This document shows positions 25,501 through 34,152 of a DNA stretch of 64,000 bases, in pieces; the stretch's first letter is position 1; each line of letters begins with the position of its first letter. The notes beneath the pieces were generated by a model. The model saw only the letters and a program-made list of their open reading frames with translations, did not search any database and was not told the DNA's origin. The translations under genes were made by a program, and so were the position numbers. This stretch comes from an uncultured Bacteroidales bacterium. Lineage in GTDB: Bacteria; Bacteroidota; Bacteroidia; Bacteroidales; F082. Location of the stretch: positions 62,001-126,000 of the forward strand of contig ONFO01000007.1 in the NCBI GenBank assembly GCA_900317155.1, in the 5' to 3' direction.

Positions 25501-28500
25501 AAGGCGTGTCCAAAACGATAGTGGTCCACATGCCTTTCCTCATGGTTACGAGGCCTGAATACACACAGTCGGCCTGATAGACAGGAATCCAATCAGTGCC
25601 GCTGCTGAAAGACAACTTGCTGGTGTGGACAAGATACACATCGTAGCGTCGGGTCTCTTCATTTCCAGCATTGAAAAAGGAAATGCTGTTGATGGTGAAG
25701 CTCCCACCCAATTCGCTGGCAGTATAAATCTGTTGCGACAAGCCGTATTTGTAGTATGAATAGCTGGGAAGAGTAAGTTCGGTAATCTCGCCACTGCCGA
25801 TGATGGTACCAGCATTGTCCAAAGGCATAAAGACGGCTTCAAGCTCGGTATCTCCATTTACGTAAAAGCTATAACTGGCGTTGCTGCTAACCACTTCTCC
25901 GTTGCTTCTCCAATGCATGAAGAGGTAGTTGTCGTTCGGGGTGGCTGTAACGGTGCATGAGGCTCCATCTGCATAGGTACCTTCGCCGCTCACAGTGCCT
26001 CCATCCCACGGATTGGCCGAAAGGGTCACCGTCCATGGCGAGCATTGCATATTGGTGAACGCATTCCAGCCTGAAGCAGATTGATAGGCGCTAAGGGAAC
26101 CGCAAGGCACGTACACGGGGATGCCTGTCGGCACATGCTGGAACGCGTTTGCGCCCAAAGTGGGTGGCGTTTCAGGAAGGGCTGTGATTGCCGTCAATTG
26201 GTTGCAATAATTGAAAGCCAATTCACCAATCTCTGTCACCGTATTCGGGAGGGTCAGCGTGCCTGTTAAATTCCAGCAATAATTGAAAGTATGATGTTCT
26301 ATTGAAGTCAGGGGACCATATATGTTCAAATTGCCCGTGAAACCCATACAACTCTGAAAAGCAGCTGCACCTATCTCTGTCACAGATTCAGGAATGGTAA
26401 GGGAGCCAGTGAATCCGGTGCAATAATCAAAAGCATAAGCTCCAATCGAGGACACGGAATTGCCGATGTGCAAATAACCCGTAAAGCCTTCACAACCCAG
26501 AAAAGCATTTTCTCCTATAGAAGTCACCCTATCTGGGATGGTCAGCGAACCAGTGAAGCCACTACAATTACGGAAAGCAGAATTCTCTATCGTGGTCAAA
26601 AAGATCGGGAGGGTCAAAGTGCCATCAAATCCAGTACAACTATAGAAAGCGTTTCCACCTATCGAGGTCACTGAATTCGGAATATTCAATGATCCTGTGA
26701 AACCAGAACATTCATAAAAAGCACCGTATTCGATCGTGGTTACAGATGTCGGAATGGTCAGTGTACCTGTGAGACCAGTGCATCTACTAAACATCAACTG
26801 CGGGATGGTCTGCACGGTATTGCCAATAGTGAGGGTGGCATTCATGCCTTGAAAAGGTTGAACACCTTCATACTGGTTGTAACCAGCGCAATTGACGGCT
26901 TTGTAATTGATATGCGTAAAGCCACATTCCTTGAAAGCACTTTGTCCCATCGAGGCCACGGAAGTACCGATGGTCAGCGTGCCATTGAAGCCGTGGCAAT
27001 AGCCAAAAGCAAAATTCCCGATAGTGGTTACAGAATTAGGGATGGTTATCGAGCCCGTGAATCCATAGCAATTAAAAAATGCATGCTCACCTATTGTTTC
27101 CAAAGTGTTTGATAGGGTCAGCGTACCCGTATTATACCAATCTTGGAATGCATATTGGCCAATTGATGTCACGGAATTCGGAATGATTAGCGAACCTGTG
27201 AAGTTATTACAGCTACAGAAAGCATATTCTCCTATTGATGTCACGGAACTCGGGATGCTCAACTCTCCTGATAAACCAGAGCAATTATAGAAAGCATATC
27301 TAGCAATCTCTGTCAGGGAATTCGAGAGGGTCAGAGAACCCGTAAAGCCACTGCAATAAGCAAAAGCCCAACTATCCATCTCAGTCACGGAATTCGGAAT
27401 GGTCAGTGAACCCGTCAAGCCGCTACAACCAGAAAAAGCAGAATCACCTATCGTAGTCACGGTGTTTGGTATGTTCAGTGGACCTGTAAGACCGCTACAT
27501 TCATAAAAAGCAGATTCTCCAATCGCGGTCACAGTGTATGCGACGCCGTCAATAACCTTGGTCTCGGGAATGAAAAGCTCACCTGTAGCATTAGTGCCAT
27601 CCACATGGCCAGTCACGGTAACGGAAACGCCATCGGGGTTGATGGAGTAGGTCAATGGGTCGCAAAACTCCTGAATATTGGTGAACTCATTCCAGCCCGA
27701 GGCACTCTGATAGGCACTCACTTTGCCACAAGGAACTTTCATTGGAATGGTCTTTGGTACATTTTGGAATGCGTTTGTGCCCAAGGTAGGCGGTATCTCC
27801 GGGTATACCATCATTGATGAGAGATTGGAACAACCAGAGAAAGCGTAATCGCCCATAGAAGTCACTCCATACCCGATGGTCAGCATACCAGTGAAACCAG
27901 TACAATTATGGAAAACAGAATTGCCTATCAAGGTCACGGAATTAGGGATGGTTAACGAACCAGTGAAACCTGAGCAGTCATAAAAAGCAGAATTATTTAT
28001 CTGGACTACGGAACCAGGAATAATCAACTGACCAGTGAGTCCAGTGCAACCATAGAAAGCTGCTTGACCTATCACAGTCACGGAATTCGGGATGGTCAAT
28101 GTACCTGTAAAGTGACAATAAGCAAAAGCCATATCACCGATATAATTCAAGGATGAGCCGAGTTTCAGACCACCCGTAAGGCCATCACAATGAGTGAATG
28201 CATAATCATCTATCGTGGTTACTGAATTCGGAATAACCAAGCTTCCCGTAAAACCGCTACAATAATAAAATGCAGACCATTCAATTGAAGTCAAGGAACT
28301 ACCTAGGGTCAGCGTGCCCGTGAAACCTTCACATGTATCGAAAGCGCAAACGCCAATCGAAATGACGGAATTAGGAATGGTCAGCGAGCCCGTGAAAAGT
28401 GAGCATTGGTAGAACATATAAGAAGGGATTCTTAGTACTTGATTGCCAATGATGAGCGTGCCTCCGCAATTTTCAAAAGGCTTGTACGTTTCGGTGACAT

Positions 28501-29209
28501 CAGCGCAGTTGATGGCATTGTAGTTTACTTGCGTAATACCAATGCAACTTTGGAAAGCCCCCATGCCTATTGAAGCCACGGATGTACCGATAGTCAGCGA
28601 ACCCGTGAAACCGAAACAGTTTTTGAATGCAGTGCTTCCGATGGAGGTCACGGAATTTGGAATGGTTATGGAGCCTGTAAAGCCTTCATCTGCATAGAAA
28701 GCTTGATCACCAATAGTGGTCAAGGAAGAGCCTAAGGTCAACGTGCCCGTAAAGTTAGGACACCAGCCGAAACCTCCAAATTCAATCGTAGTCACGGAGT
28801 TGCCGATGGTCAAAGAGCCAGTAAAGCCTTCACAACCAGCAAAAGCGCATTTGCCAACATAGGTTACGGAATTGGGAATCGTCAGCGAGCCTGTGAGGCC
28901 ATCGCATTCATAGAAAGCATAGTTTCCAATTGCTGTCACCGAGTAATTTGTTCCATCATGGGAGATAGTGGAAGGCAGGGTGAGGCTTCCTATAGGCTTT
29001 GTGTGTCCACCCCAAGGATCAATATATGATATCCCTGGAAAGGTTATCTCCACATAATGGTTGGTGGCATCAGTGATGTTGTAATACAGCGTCTGCCCTG
29101 AGGGACAAGCCGCAGAGAAATCGTACGCATACGCCGTTCCCATGCCGAGAAAGAGGGCAAGGAGGAGGGCGAAGACTCCTTTTTGATGTAGTAGAGTTCT
29201 TTTTTTCAT
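22523..29209 (-). CDS. BspA-type leucine-rich-repeat giant surface protein with adhesin domains
   Basis: 2228 aa with a signal peptide (MKKRTLLHQKGVFALLLALFLG, cleavage near AYA). Residues ~75-1050 are about 40 LRR_5/TpLRR units of ~23 residues (pattern SLTIPNSVTxIGxxAFxxC) in two blocks, each closed by a PCGxxSAYQSASGWNxFTN segment. An InlB-like beta repeat follows (SANPWDGGTVSGEGTYADGA). Then come two copies of the ~175-residue module also found in the two neighbouring giants (about 25812-25290 and 24755-24225), fibronectin III-like stretches, two cleaved-adhesin/MAM-like domains (FYEDFEDEESF; FFEDFEGEAF) and the shared C-terminal domain with WNLVGNPF. BspA-type proteins bind host or microbial surfaces. 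I see no type A T9SS sorting domain; the chain ends at VVFTKVTP. Confidence 0.85.
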   Translation of the reverse strand: MKKRTLLHQKGVFALLLALFLGMGTAYAYDFSAACPSGQTLYYNITDATNHYVEITFPGISYIDPWGGHTKPIGSLTLPSTISHDGTNYSVTAIGNYAFYECDGLTGSLTIPNSVTYVGKCAFAGCEGFTGSLTIGNSVTTIEFGGFGWCPNFTGTLTLGSSLTTIGDQAFYADEGFTGSITIPNSVTSIGSTAFKNCFGFTGSLTIGTSVASIGMGAFQSCIGITQVNYNAINCADVTETYKPFENCGGTLIIGNQVLRIPSYMFYQCSLFTGSLTIPNSVISIGVCAFDTCEGFTGTLTLGSSLTSIEWSAFYYCSGFTGSLVIPNSVTTIDDYAFTHCDGLTGGLKLGSSLNYIGDMAFAYCHFTGTLTIPNSVTVIGQAAFYGCTGLTGQLIIPGSVVQINNSAFYDCSGFTGSLTIPNSVTLIGNSVFHNCTGFTGMLTIGYGVTSMGDYAFSGCSNLSSMMVYPEIPPTLGTNAFQNVPKTIPMKVPCGKVSAYQSASGWNEFTNIQEFCDPLTYSINPDGVSVTVTGHVDGTNATGELFIPETKVIDGVAYTVTAIGESAFYECSGLTGPLNIPNTVTTIGDSAFSGCSGLTGSLTIPNSVTEMDSWAFAYCSGFTGSLTLSNSLTEIARYAFYNCSGLSGELSIPSSVTSIGEYAFCSCNNFTGSLIIPNSVTSIGQYAFQDWYNTGTLTLSNTLETIGEHAFFNCYGFTGSITIPNSVTTIGNFAFGYCHGFNGTLTIGTSVASMGQSAFKECGFTHINYKAVNCAGYNQYEGVQPFQGMNATLTIGNTVQTIPQLMFSRCTGLTGTLTIPTSVTTIEYGAFYECSGFTGSLNIPNSVTSIGGNAFYSCTGFDGTLTLPIFLTTIENSAFRNCSGFTGSLTIPDRVTSIGENAFLGCEGFTGYLHIGNSVSSIGAYAFDYCTGFTGSLTIPESVTEIGAAAFQSCMGFTGNLNIYGPLTSIEHHTFNYCWNLTGTLTLPNTVTEIGELAFNYCNQLTAITALPETPPTLGANAFQHVPTGIPVYVPCGSLSAYQSASGWNAFTNMQCSPWTVTLSANPWDGGTVSGEGTYADGASCTVTATPNDNYLFMHWRSNGEVVSSNASYSFYVNGDTELEAVFMPLDNAGTIIGSGEITELTLPSYSYYKYGLSQQIYTASELGGSFTINSISFFNAGNEETRRYDVYLVHTSKLSFSSGTDWIPVYQADCVYSGLVTMRKGMWTTIVLDTPFNYNGTSNLALIMDDNTGNWTSPPDMACRVYTANSNQALRVYSDNTNYAANNPSSYTGTRLSVKNQIMFNRPVYTITATPNNASMGTVTGAGQYGYGDLCRLKATANSGHTFLDWMRNDGVAVTDEAEYEFIVTGYRTLRANFFEGTDVCNLTLNIGSYDYYWGGNYLEVHFGNGMSHLFGVLNGEPASYTLPFVNGSHVELNMQIGTFSDQYHFEVRYANGNMACTSDAIIGESSYEFDLDCDEMLANWAYLGDGDNWSDCHLPSYSYYNYGLSQQIYTADEIGSAGNITSIAFYNQGEDNTKSRTYDIYLKPTNKFGFFSNTDWINVSADDKVFSGSVTMTSNEWTFITFDKPFVYDGTSNLVLVMDDNSGYYTNAPHMACRVYGTSLDQALYVYGDYTNYDPFPTSYSGDVIDLKNQIYFGFTNIDCWPPANLTATDITSNSATLEWEGYQDSYNVRYRVAPPFYEDFEDEESFATDWTFISMNNANDIGVNVNSAGLHTAAKHSGLYGFRFSSYHSAANGENYDQYLVSPQLTITGDLKFYFMKSNNTTESLYVGYSTTGNDLENFTWTEDLVPSTSWQEYTLQLPSNVKYIAFHYYGNFVYYVYLDDITIGGNDIPMGNWVNLGNIAGTTTEITNLDPSTNYVWQVQGNNTSCNDDGTTRWSKKATFTTECDAIIVDADNPFFEDFEGEAFVPNCWETYSTNSRQWTRNTIEAHSGSASAYSNFYGDVYLVMPDIELSANASAARLSFWSYDSYPDDFAPGNNNVVLLDGDTETVLWSAETASRDWTETAIDLSAYMGQTITLAFKYAGNNGNGWYVDEVEVSVVASISLTGGEWYLIASPIANINPAHVPYMTMGDYDLYRFESFATDEEWRNYKSTPFSLQLGQGYLYSHGTDITLTFNGTSTPTAPVEVPLDYDINDSRKCWNLVGNPFKCEAYLNKEYYVLDEEGTGINPEPVPANTPIPACTAVFVKAVADGETVVFTKVTP

Positions 29210-29254
29210 AGTATATTGATTTTAGTTGGTTTGTAATTATCGCAAAAGACGCTT

Positions 29255-29262
29255 CAAAATTA
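29255..29262 (-). promoter_or_regulatory. Candidate promoter of the LRR giant
   Basis: The minus strand reads TAATTTTG, about 45 bp before the ATG. Confidence 0.5.
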
Positions 29263-29342
29263 AAGACGAAAAACAAAAAATCAAAAGATTTTCTGTTTTT
29301 TTGTTGAAGAGGGTACTTTACGATGACGCAAAATGGCAACAA

Positions 29343-29374
29343 AAAACGACCGCCTTCTGCGAGACGGCCGTTTT
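29343..29374. terminator. Rho-independent terminator after the M6 peptidase gene
   Basis: The aacgaccg / cggccgtt stem with flanking A and T runs is a variant of the hairpins at 22461 and 34101. It lies 19 bp after the stop of the M6 peptidase gene. Confidence 0.8.
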
Positions 29375-29392
29375 GAGTAATAAAGCAACAGT

Positions 29393-32300
29393 TTACTTTC
29401 CAGGGTCAACAGCAAACACGACTTTGAACCGTTCATCATTGTCGCTTGTCGAAGCTTCGAAACTATAAAACGATGTAGATAAAAGGTCTATCTCACTATT
29501 AGTGAAAGTGTCTATGAGGTGAAGATAATCTAAGTTAACTCCTTGGATGTGAGCACTAATAGTGTATATACCATTCGATTCAGCCTTGAAACTTACTGGG
29601 ATCTCACCCACATCGCCTGCATTGACCACAGCATATTCCTTACCGTCTTGACGAATGAAAAGCTTGCTACTGTTTTCCTTGATTTGGAGCTTAGGTAGCA
29701 TACTACCATCAGTAAAGCTGACAATAGCGCAGTCGATGACAGTGGTTGCTGAACTTATCGAAGTGCCTTTGCTAAGGTCGAGAACAAGTCTCTGGCCCTT
29801 GGTCGATGGAGTGGTGCTGAATGTCAAAATCTCGCCATTACTTTCAGCGAAGACGAAGACACCTTCCAAAGGCTCGACGTAATCGCGTTCGGCGGCTATA
29901 ATCTCGCTACCGTCAACGTTCATCACGTAGAAGTCGCGGTCAAGGTAAGCAGTCACAGCAAAGGGGTTGCCCACAAGGTTCCAGCCAGCATTCGCGGCTT
30001 CGACAGTCTTAAATAATGTGACCTCACCACTTCCGTTGTAAAGTGTGCTGTTAAGGGAAAGAGTGACATCTTGGCTATTGGCATAAAGGTATCCCTTGCC
30101 TGGTTCAAGACTAAAGTTTTCAGCTTTATAGTTTATCCATTCCTGAGGTTGGCTCTCGTCAAATGCATAAAGGTCATAAATGTTGTCAAACATGTGCTCA
30201 ACCTCTTCAGGAGAGACTTCCGAGGTGGGGAAAGAAAGGAGATAGTATCCTCCATCGTTGGTGTAGGCATTGATTTCTTTTGTGAAGGTTAGCGATGGAT
30301 TAATGACGAGGACAATGTGATTCTTCACATTATGCGTTGTACCGTAATAGGAAGTAGGATTGAAAGGATCATAATTGGTATCGTCACTATAGATTCGGAT
30401 AGCCTGTTGGGGAGCATCATACACACGACAACTCATATGTGGCGAATTGGTCCACTCGCCTGAATTGTCATCGGTTACAAGAATCAAGTTGGATATACCG
30501 TCATATTCAAACGGAGTATCAAAATCGATTATGGTCCATTCATTGGCTACCATGTTCACTTCGCCACTAAACACCTTATCGGCTGCGGTGGTGGCAATCC
30601 AGTCGGTGTTACTCACAAATGAAGTCTTGTCGGTAGTCATCAGATAGAAATCAAAGGTGCGGGTCTTAGTTTCTCCTCCGTTATAGAAGGCTAAACTATG
30701 GATGGTTCCTGCAGTGCCTATTTCATTGGCCGTATAGATTTGTTCGGAGAGAGAATAGTTCCAATACGAAAAACTTGGAAGGTAATTGTTGGTGGTTGTT
30801 CCTCCATCACCTATGACAAACAATTCTCCTGCGTCTTCAATATGCATTAGTATTTGATTTTTCACGCCCAGCCTTGTTCCTGAGTAATCCCCAGGTGCCA
30901 ACGGGTCATAGTTTGTATAGTCATTATAGATGCGGATGGCCTGGTTCGAGGCATTGAATACGCGGCAACTCATGTGGGGCGAACCGCTCCATTCGCCCGA
31001 ATTGTCATCACTAACGAGAATCAGGTTGGAAGTGCCGTCATACATAAACGGCTTGTCAAATTCAATCATAGTCCATGCATCAGCCTTCATGGTCACTGAG
31101 CCATTGAACACCTTATCCGTTGCGCTGACCGCCACCCAGTCGGTGTTGTTTGTAAACGAAGCCTTGTCAGTAGCGACTAAATAGAAGTCATAGGTACGGG
31201 TCTTTTCAGCTCCGCCGTTATAGAAGGCAATGCTTTTGATGATTCCAGAAGTGCCTATTTCATCAGCAGTATAAATCTGTTGGGTGAGCGAGTAGCTGAA
31301 ATACGAATAACTCGGAAGGTAATTGTTGGTGTTTGTATCTCCATCACCTATGACGAACAATTCACCAGCATCTCTAACGTGCATCTTGATTTGGTTCTTT
31401 AGGTTCAAAACGCTTCCTGAATAGTCTTGAGGCGTAGCTGGGTCGTAGTTCGTGTTGTCGCTGTAGATGCGGATAGCCTGGCTCTGCGCATCAAACACGC
31501 GACAACTCATGTGTGGCGAAATGGTATACTTTCCCGAATTGTCATCGGTTACGAGAATCAAGTTGGAAGTACCGTCGTACACAAAGGGTTTGTCGAAGGC
31601 AATCGTGGTCCAATTGTTGGCTGTCATGGCCACTATGCCACTGAACACCTTATCTGATTCTGTGACGGCAATCCAGTCGTCACCACCCGAAAATGAAGTT
31701 TTGTCTGAGGCAACTAAATAGAAGTCGTAGATACGAGTCTTCGTGGCTCCAGCATTATAAAAGCCGATGCCATCGATGATTCCGGTGCTACCAATTTCAT
31801 CGGCAGTATAGATTTGTTGGGTGAGTGAATAGTTGTAATACGAAAAACTCGGAAGGTAATTGTTGGTGTTTGTTCCTCCTTCACCAATCACAACAGTTTC
31901 ACCGGCGGGAATGATGATTTGCATTTTCAATTGGTTCTTCAAACCCAGCACTGTTCCTGAGTAATCTTGAGGTGCAAACGGGTCATAGTTCGTACCGTCA
32001 CTATAGATGCGCAAGGCTTGGCTCGGACCATCGAACACGCGGCAACTCATGTGAGGCGAATCGGTATAACTTCCCGTATTGTCGTCGGTGACAAGGATGA
32101 GATTGGATATGCCGTCGTATGCAAAAGGCCGGTCAAAAGCAATCGTGGTCCACCCTCCTGCCGTCATGGTCACTTCGCCGCTGAACACCTTGTTGGCATC
32201 GGTTACTGCGACCCAGTCGGTGTTGTTAGCAAACGAGGTCTTGTCGGTAGCCACCAAATAGAAGTCGTAGGTGCGGGTCTTGGTGGCTCCTCCGTTAAAG

Positions 32301-34009
32301 AAGGCTATGCTGGTGATGGTTCCGGCAGTGCCAATTTCCTCGGCAGTATAGATTTGTTGGGTGAGCGAATAGTTGAAATACGAAAAACTCGGAAGGTAAT
32401 CATTGGTATTCGTTCCTTCATCGCCGATATAAATCTCTTCGCCAGATCCGCCATTAGTGCCACCGTATGTAAAGGAAATGGTGTTTCCTGCACTCGTGAT
32501 ATCGTATATCATGAAACTGGGGTCGAGCGTACCATCGGTGAAAAACGGATAAGGATTGGTTGAGGAGCTGAACTCAGGCCTTCCCACATCCGAACTGAAA
32601 TAAGCCTGCGAATAGTTGCCATTCTGAGTAGCAGTACCGCCCGGGCGGAAAATGTAGACTTCATCATAAATGCCTTCATCAGGATTGTAGTCGACACCTC
32701 CCGTAAAATTGGTATTGATGCGGTAAACCAGCAACCCTTTTCCGGGCAGACCCGTTTCGAACAATGAGGTGTTGTCCCTATATTCCACCACATAGAACTG
32801 GTTGGGGTCGGAAGTCGCTATTTTATAGGCCACATTCGTCGGAGTTGCCGAACTGATGGGATTCAAGGTATAAGTGCCTGGTTGGGTGATTTCGGGAATA
32901 TCGTCAATCCAATGGCCGTACTTCATTTTCATATAGGCTCCACAATGCTGGGGCGGCGTGGTGTTGTACTCCATCAAATCCCAAATGCCTACCGGTGAAA
33001 GGTTCTCACCATGGTAATAGTGGTACAAATCAGGTGCACCCAACGAGTGGTTCATCTCGTGGCACATCGTCGACGTATTGAAATAGGAAGTTGCATCGGC
33101 CAACTGGAAATTGAACGTCCAAACCTGTTTCCCGTTGATATTGACCACTCTGTCATAGAGTGACCATTTATGTGGCCAAAGCAATGAGCCCCATGCTCCC
33201 ACACCGCCTTTCACGATGAAGCACACATTGTCGACATAGCCATCCTCATCATAGTCAATGTTGAGAGAAGTGGGCACCGGATAGTTGGCATTGACATAGT
33301 TCACGGCCCTTTCCAGCAACGAAAACTCGCGTTCTGCCCTTTGGCTTTCTTGATACCCGTTAGGATTGGTCGTTGAATTGTATGGCTCGAAATAGCTGCG
33401 CGGATAGGTGTCTTGATAGGAAATGATGGTGTTGCCATTGTGTCCGGGATAGAAGGTTGTGGGAATCTCAATGGCGCCGTACGAAGCTGCCCTGAAATAA
33501 GACCTCAAGGAAACAGCATCTTCCGACACATCGTTGAACATGTTGTCGATGTCATAATAAGAGTTGGTGAACTGTTCGTCGTCGGAGAAACGGATGAATA
33601 TCGAGATGTTGTTGAGTGTACCGTGGTTGGCGTCTCTGTTGTCTCGGTTTTGCGATTCTTTTTCAGGTTCTTTCCATGCCAGTCTCTTTGTCCTCCATGC
33701 TTCAGGCGAGATAAGGGCAAATGGCTTGAGACCTTTGCTCGCGGGATCTTGAATGCCGGCGACATACTCAGTCGCGACCAAATTGCCGTCTCGGTTTTCG
33801 GCATACACATAGTAACCCGTTTGAGGATGTTGGATGATGGTAAAACCGTCTTTGTCGTGCAAGTAATTGAAGAATTCATCGCCAGAAGCAAAGCATTGCA
33901 AAACAGTGCCATCGGGTTGGTTGAGCGTCATAGGGATGTTCCTTAGATAGGCGGCATGGACATTGAAGAAGCAGAAACATGCCATAAATAGGATAAATAC
34001 TCTTTTCAT
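29393..34009 (-). CDS. M6-family secreted metalloprotease with four repeat modules
   Basis: 1538 aa from MKRVFILFMACFCFFNVHA, a signal peptide; the frame upstream is not used. Residues ~20-520 form an M6 (immune inhibitor A type) peptidase with zinc motif HEMNHSLGAPD at about 317. Four tandem copies of a ~175-residue module follow (about 32446-31918, 31905-31380, 31362-30835, 30826-30300), each with LPSFSYxNYSLTQQIYTA, DWxAV, VFSGxVTM and PHMSCRVF segments. Next comes the domain with GGYYLLSFP and AGWNLVGNPF. A last ~118-residue region (RLVLDLSKG to ERFKVVFAVDPGK) may be an export or anchoring domain. Likely a surface or secreted protease degrading host or dietary protein. Confidence 0.85.
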   Translation of the reverse strand: MKRVFILFMACFCFFNVHAAYLRNIPMTLNQPDGTVLQCFASGDEFFNYLHDKDGFTIIQHPQTGYYVYAENRDGNLVATEYVAGIQDPASKGLKPFALISPEAWRTKRLAWKEPEKESQNRDNRDANHGTLNNISIFIRFSDDEQFTNSYYDIDNMFNDVSEDAVSLRSYFRAASYGAIEIPTTFYPGHNGNTIISYQDTYPRSYFEPYNSTTNPNGYQESQRAEREFSLLERAVNYVNANYPVPTSLNIDYDEDGYVDNVCFIVKGGVGAWGSLLWPHKWSLYDRVVNINGKQVWTFNFQLADATSYFNTSTMCHEMNHSLGAPDLYHYYHGENLSPVGIWDLMEYNTTPPQHCGAYMKMKYGHWIDDIPEITQPGTYTLNPISSATPTNVAYKIATSDPNQFYVVEYRDNTSLFETGLPGKGLLVYRINTNFTGGVDYNPDEGIYDEVYIFRPGGTATQNGNYSQAYFSSDVGRPEFSSSTNPYPFFTDGTLDPSFMIYDITSAGNTISFTYGGTNGGSGEEIYIGDEGTNTNDYLPSFSYFNYSLTQQIYTAEEIGTAGTITSIAFFNGGATKTRTYDFYLVATDKTSFANNTDWVAVTDANKVFSGEVTMTAGGWTTIAFDRPFAYDGISNLILVTDDNTGSYTDSPHMSCRVFDGPSQALRIYSDGTNYDPFAPQDYSGTVLGLKNQLKMQIIIPAGETVVIGEGGTNTNNYLPSFSYYNYSLTQQIYTADEIGSTGIIDGIGFYNAGATKTRIYDFYLVASDKTSFSGGDDWIAVTESDKVFSGIVAMTANNWTTIAFDKPFVYDGTSNLILVTDDNSGKYTISPHMSCRVFDAQSQAIRIYSDNTNYDPATPQDYSGSVLNLKNQIKMHVRDAGELFVIGDGDTNTNNYLPSYSYFSYSLTQQIYTADEIGTSGIIKSIAFYNGGAEKTRTYDFYLVATDKASFTNNTDWVAVSATDKVFNGSVTMKADAWTMIEFDKPFMYDGTSNLILVSDDNSGEWSGSPHMSCRVFNASNQAIRIYNDYTNYDPLAPGDYSGTRLGVKNQILMHIEDAGELFVIGDGGTTTNNYLPSFSYWNYSLSEQIYTANEIGTAGTIHSLAFYNGGETKTRTFDFYLMTTDKTSFVSNTDWIATTAADKVFSGEVNMVANEWTIIDFDTPFEYDGISNLILVTDDNSGEWTNSPHMSCRVYDAPQQAIRIYSDDTNYDPFNPTSYYGTTHNVKNHIVLVINPSLTFTKEINAYTNDGGYYLLSFPTSEVSPEEVEHMFDNIYDLYAFDESQPQEWINYKAENFSLEPGKGYLYANSQDVTLSLNSTLYNGSGEVTLFKTVEAANAGWNLVGNPFAVTAYLDRDFYVMNVDGSEIIAAERDYVEPLEGVFVFAESNGEILTFSTTPSTKGQRLVLDLSKGTSISSATTVIDCAIVSFTDGSMLPKLQIKENSSKLFIRQDGKEYAVVNAGDVGEIPVSFKAESNGIYTISAHIQGVNLDYLHLIDTFTNSEIDLLSTSFYSFEASTSDNDERFKVVFAVDPGK

Positions 34010-34036
34010 AGATTTATTTATATTAAAACAATGGTG

Positions 34037-34044
34037 CAAAAGTA
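34037..34044 (-). promoter_or_regulatory. Candidate promoter of the M6 peptidase gene
   Basis: The minus strand reads TACTTTTG, 27 bp before the ATG. Confidence 0.55.
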
Positions 34045-34096
34045 AAAAGTTTCTTGTAATAACATAAAATCATCCAAAAAAAGTAATGAATATTAA

Positions 34097-34132
34097 AAAA
34101 ACGACCGCCCTCAAACGAGAGCGGTCGTTTTT
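34097..34132. terminator. Rho-independent terminator after rpsA
   Basis: acgaccgccctc / gagagcggtcgt stem with A and T runs, 20 bp after the rpsA stop. It is nearly the same sequence as the terminator at 22461. Confidence 0.85.
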
Positions 34133-34152
34133 GCTTTTAGCAAGTGAAGCGA

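Noticed and set aside
26060..28980. Regularly spaced repeats of about 69 bp that could suggest a CRISPR array
   Set aside because: They are degenerate, in frame, and encode 23-residue leucine-rich repeats.
30300..32446. Four ~540-bp direct repeats as an assembly duplication
   Set aside because: The copies differ at many codons and keep the frame, so they are diverged protein modules.
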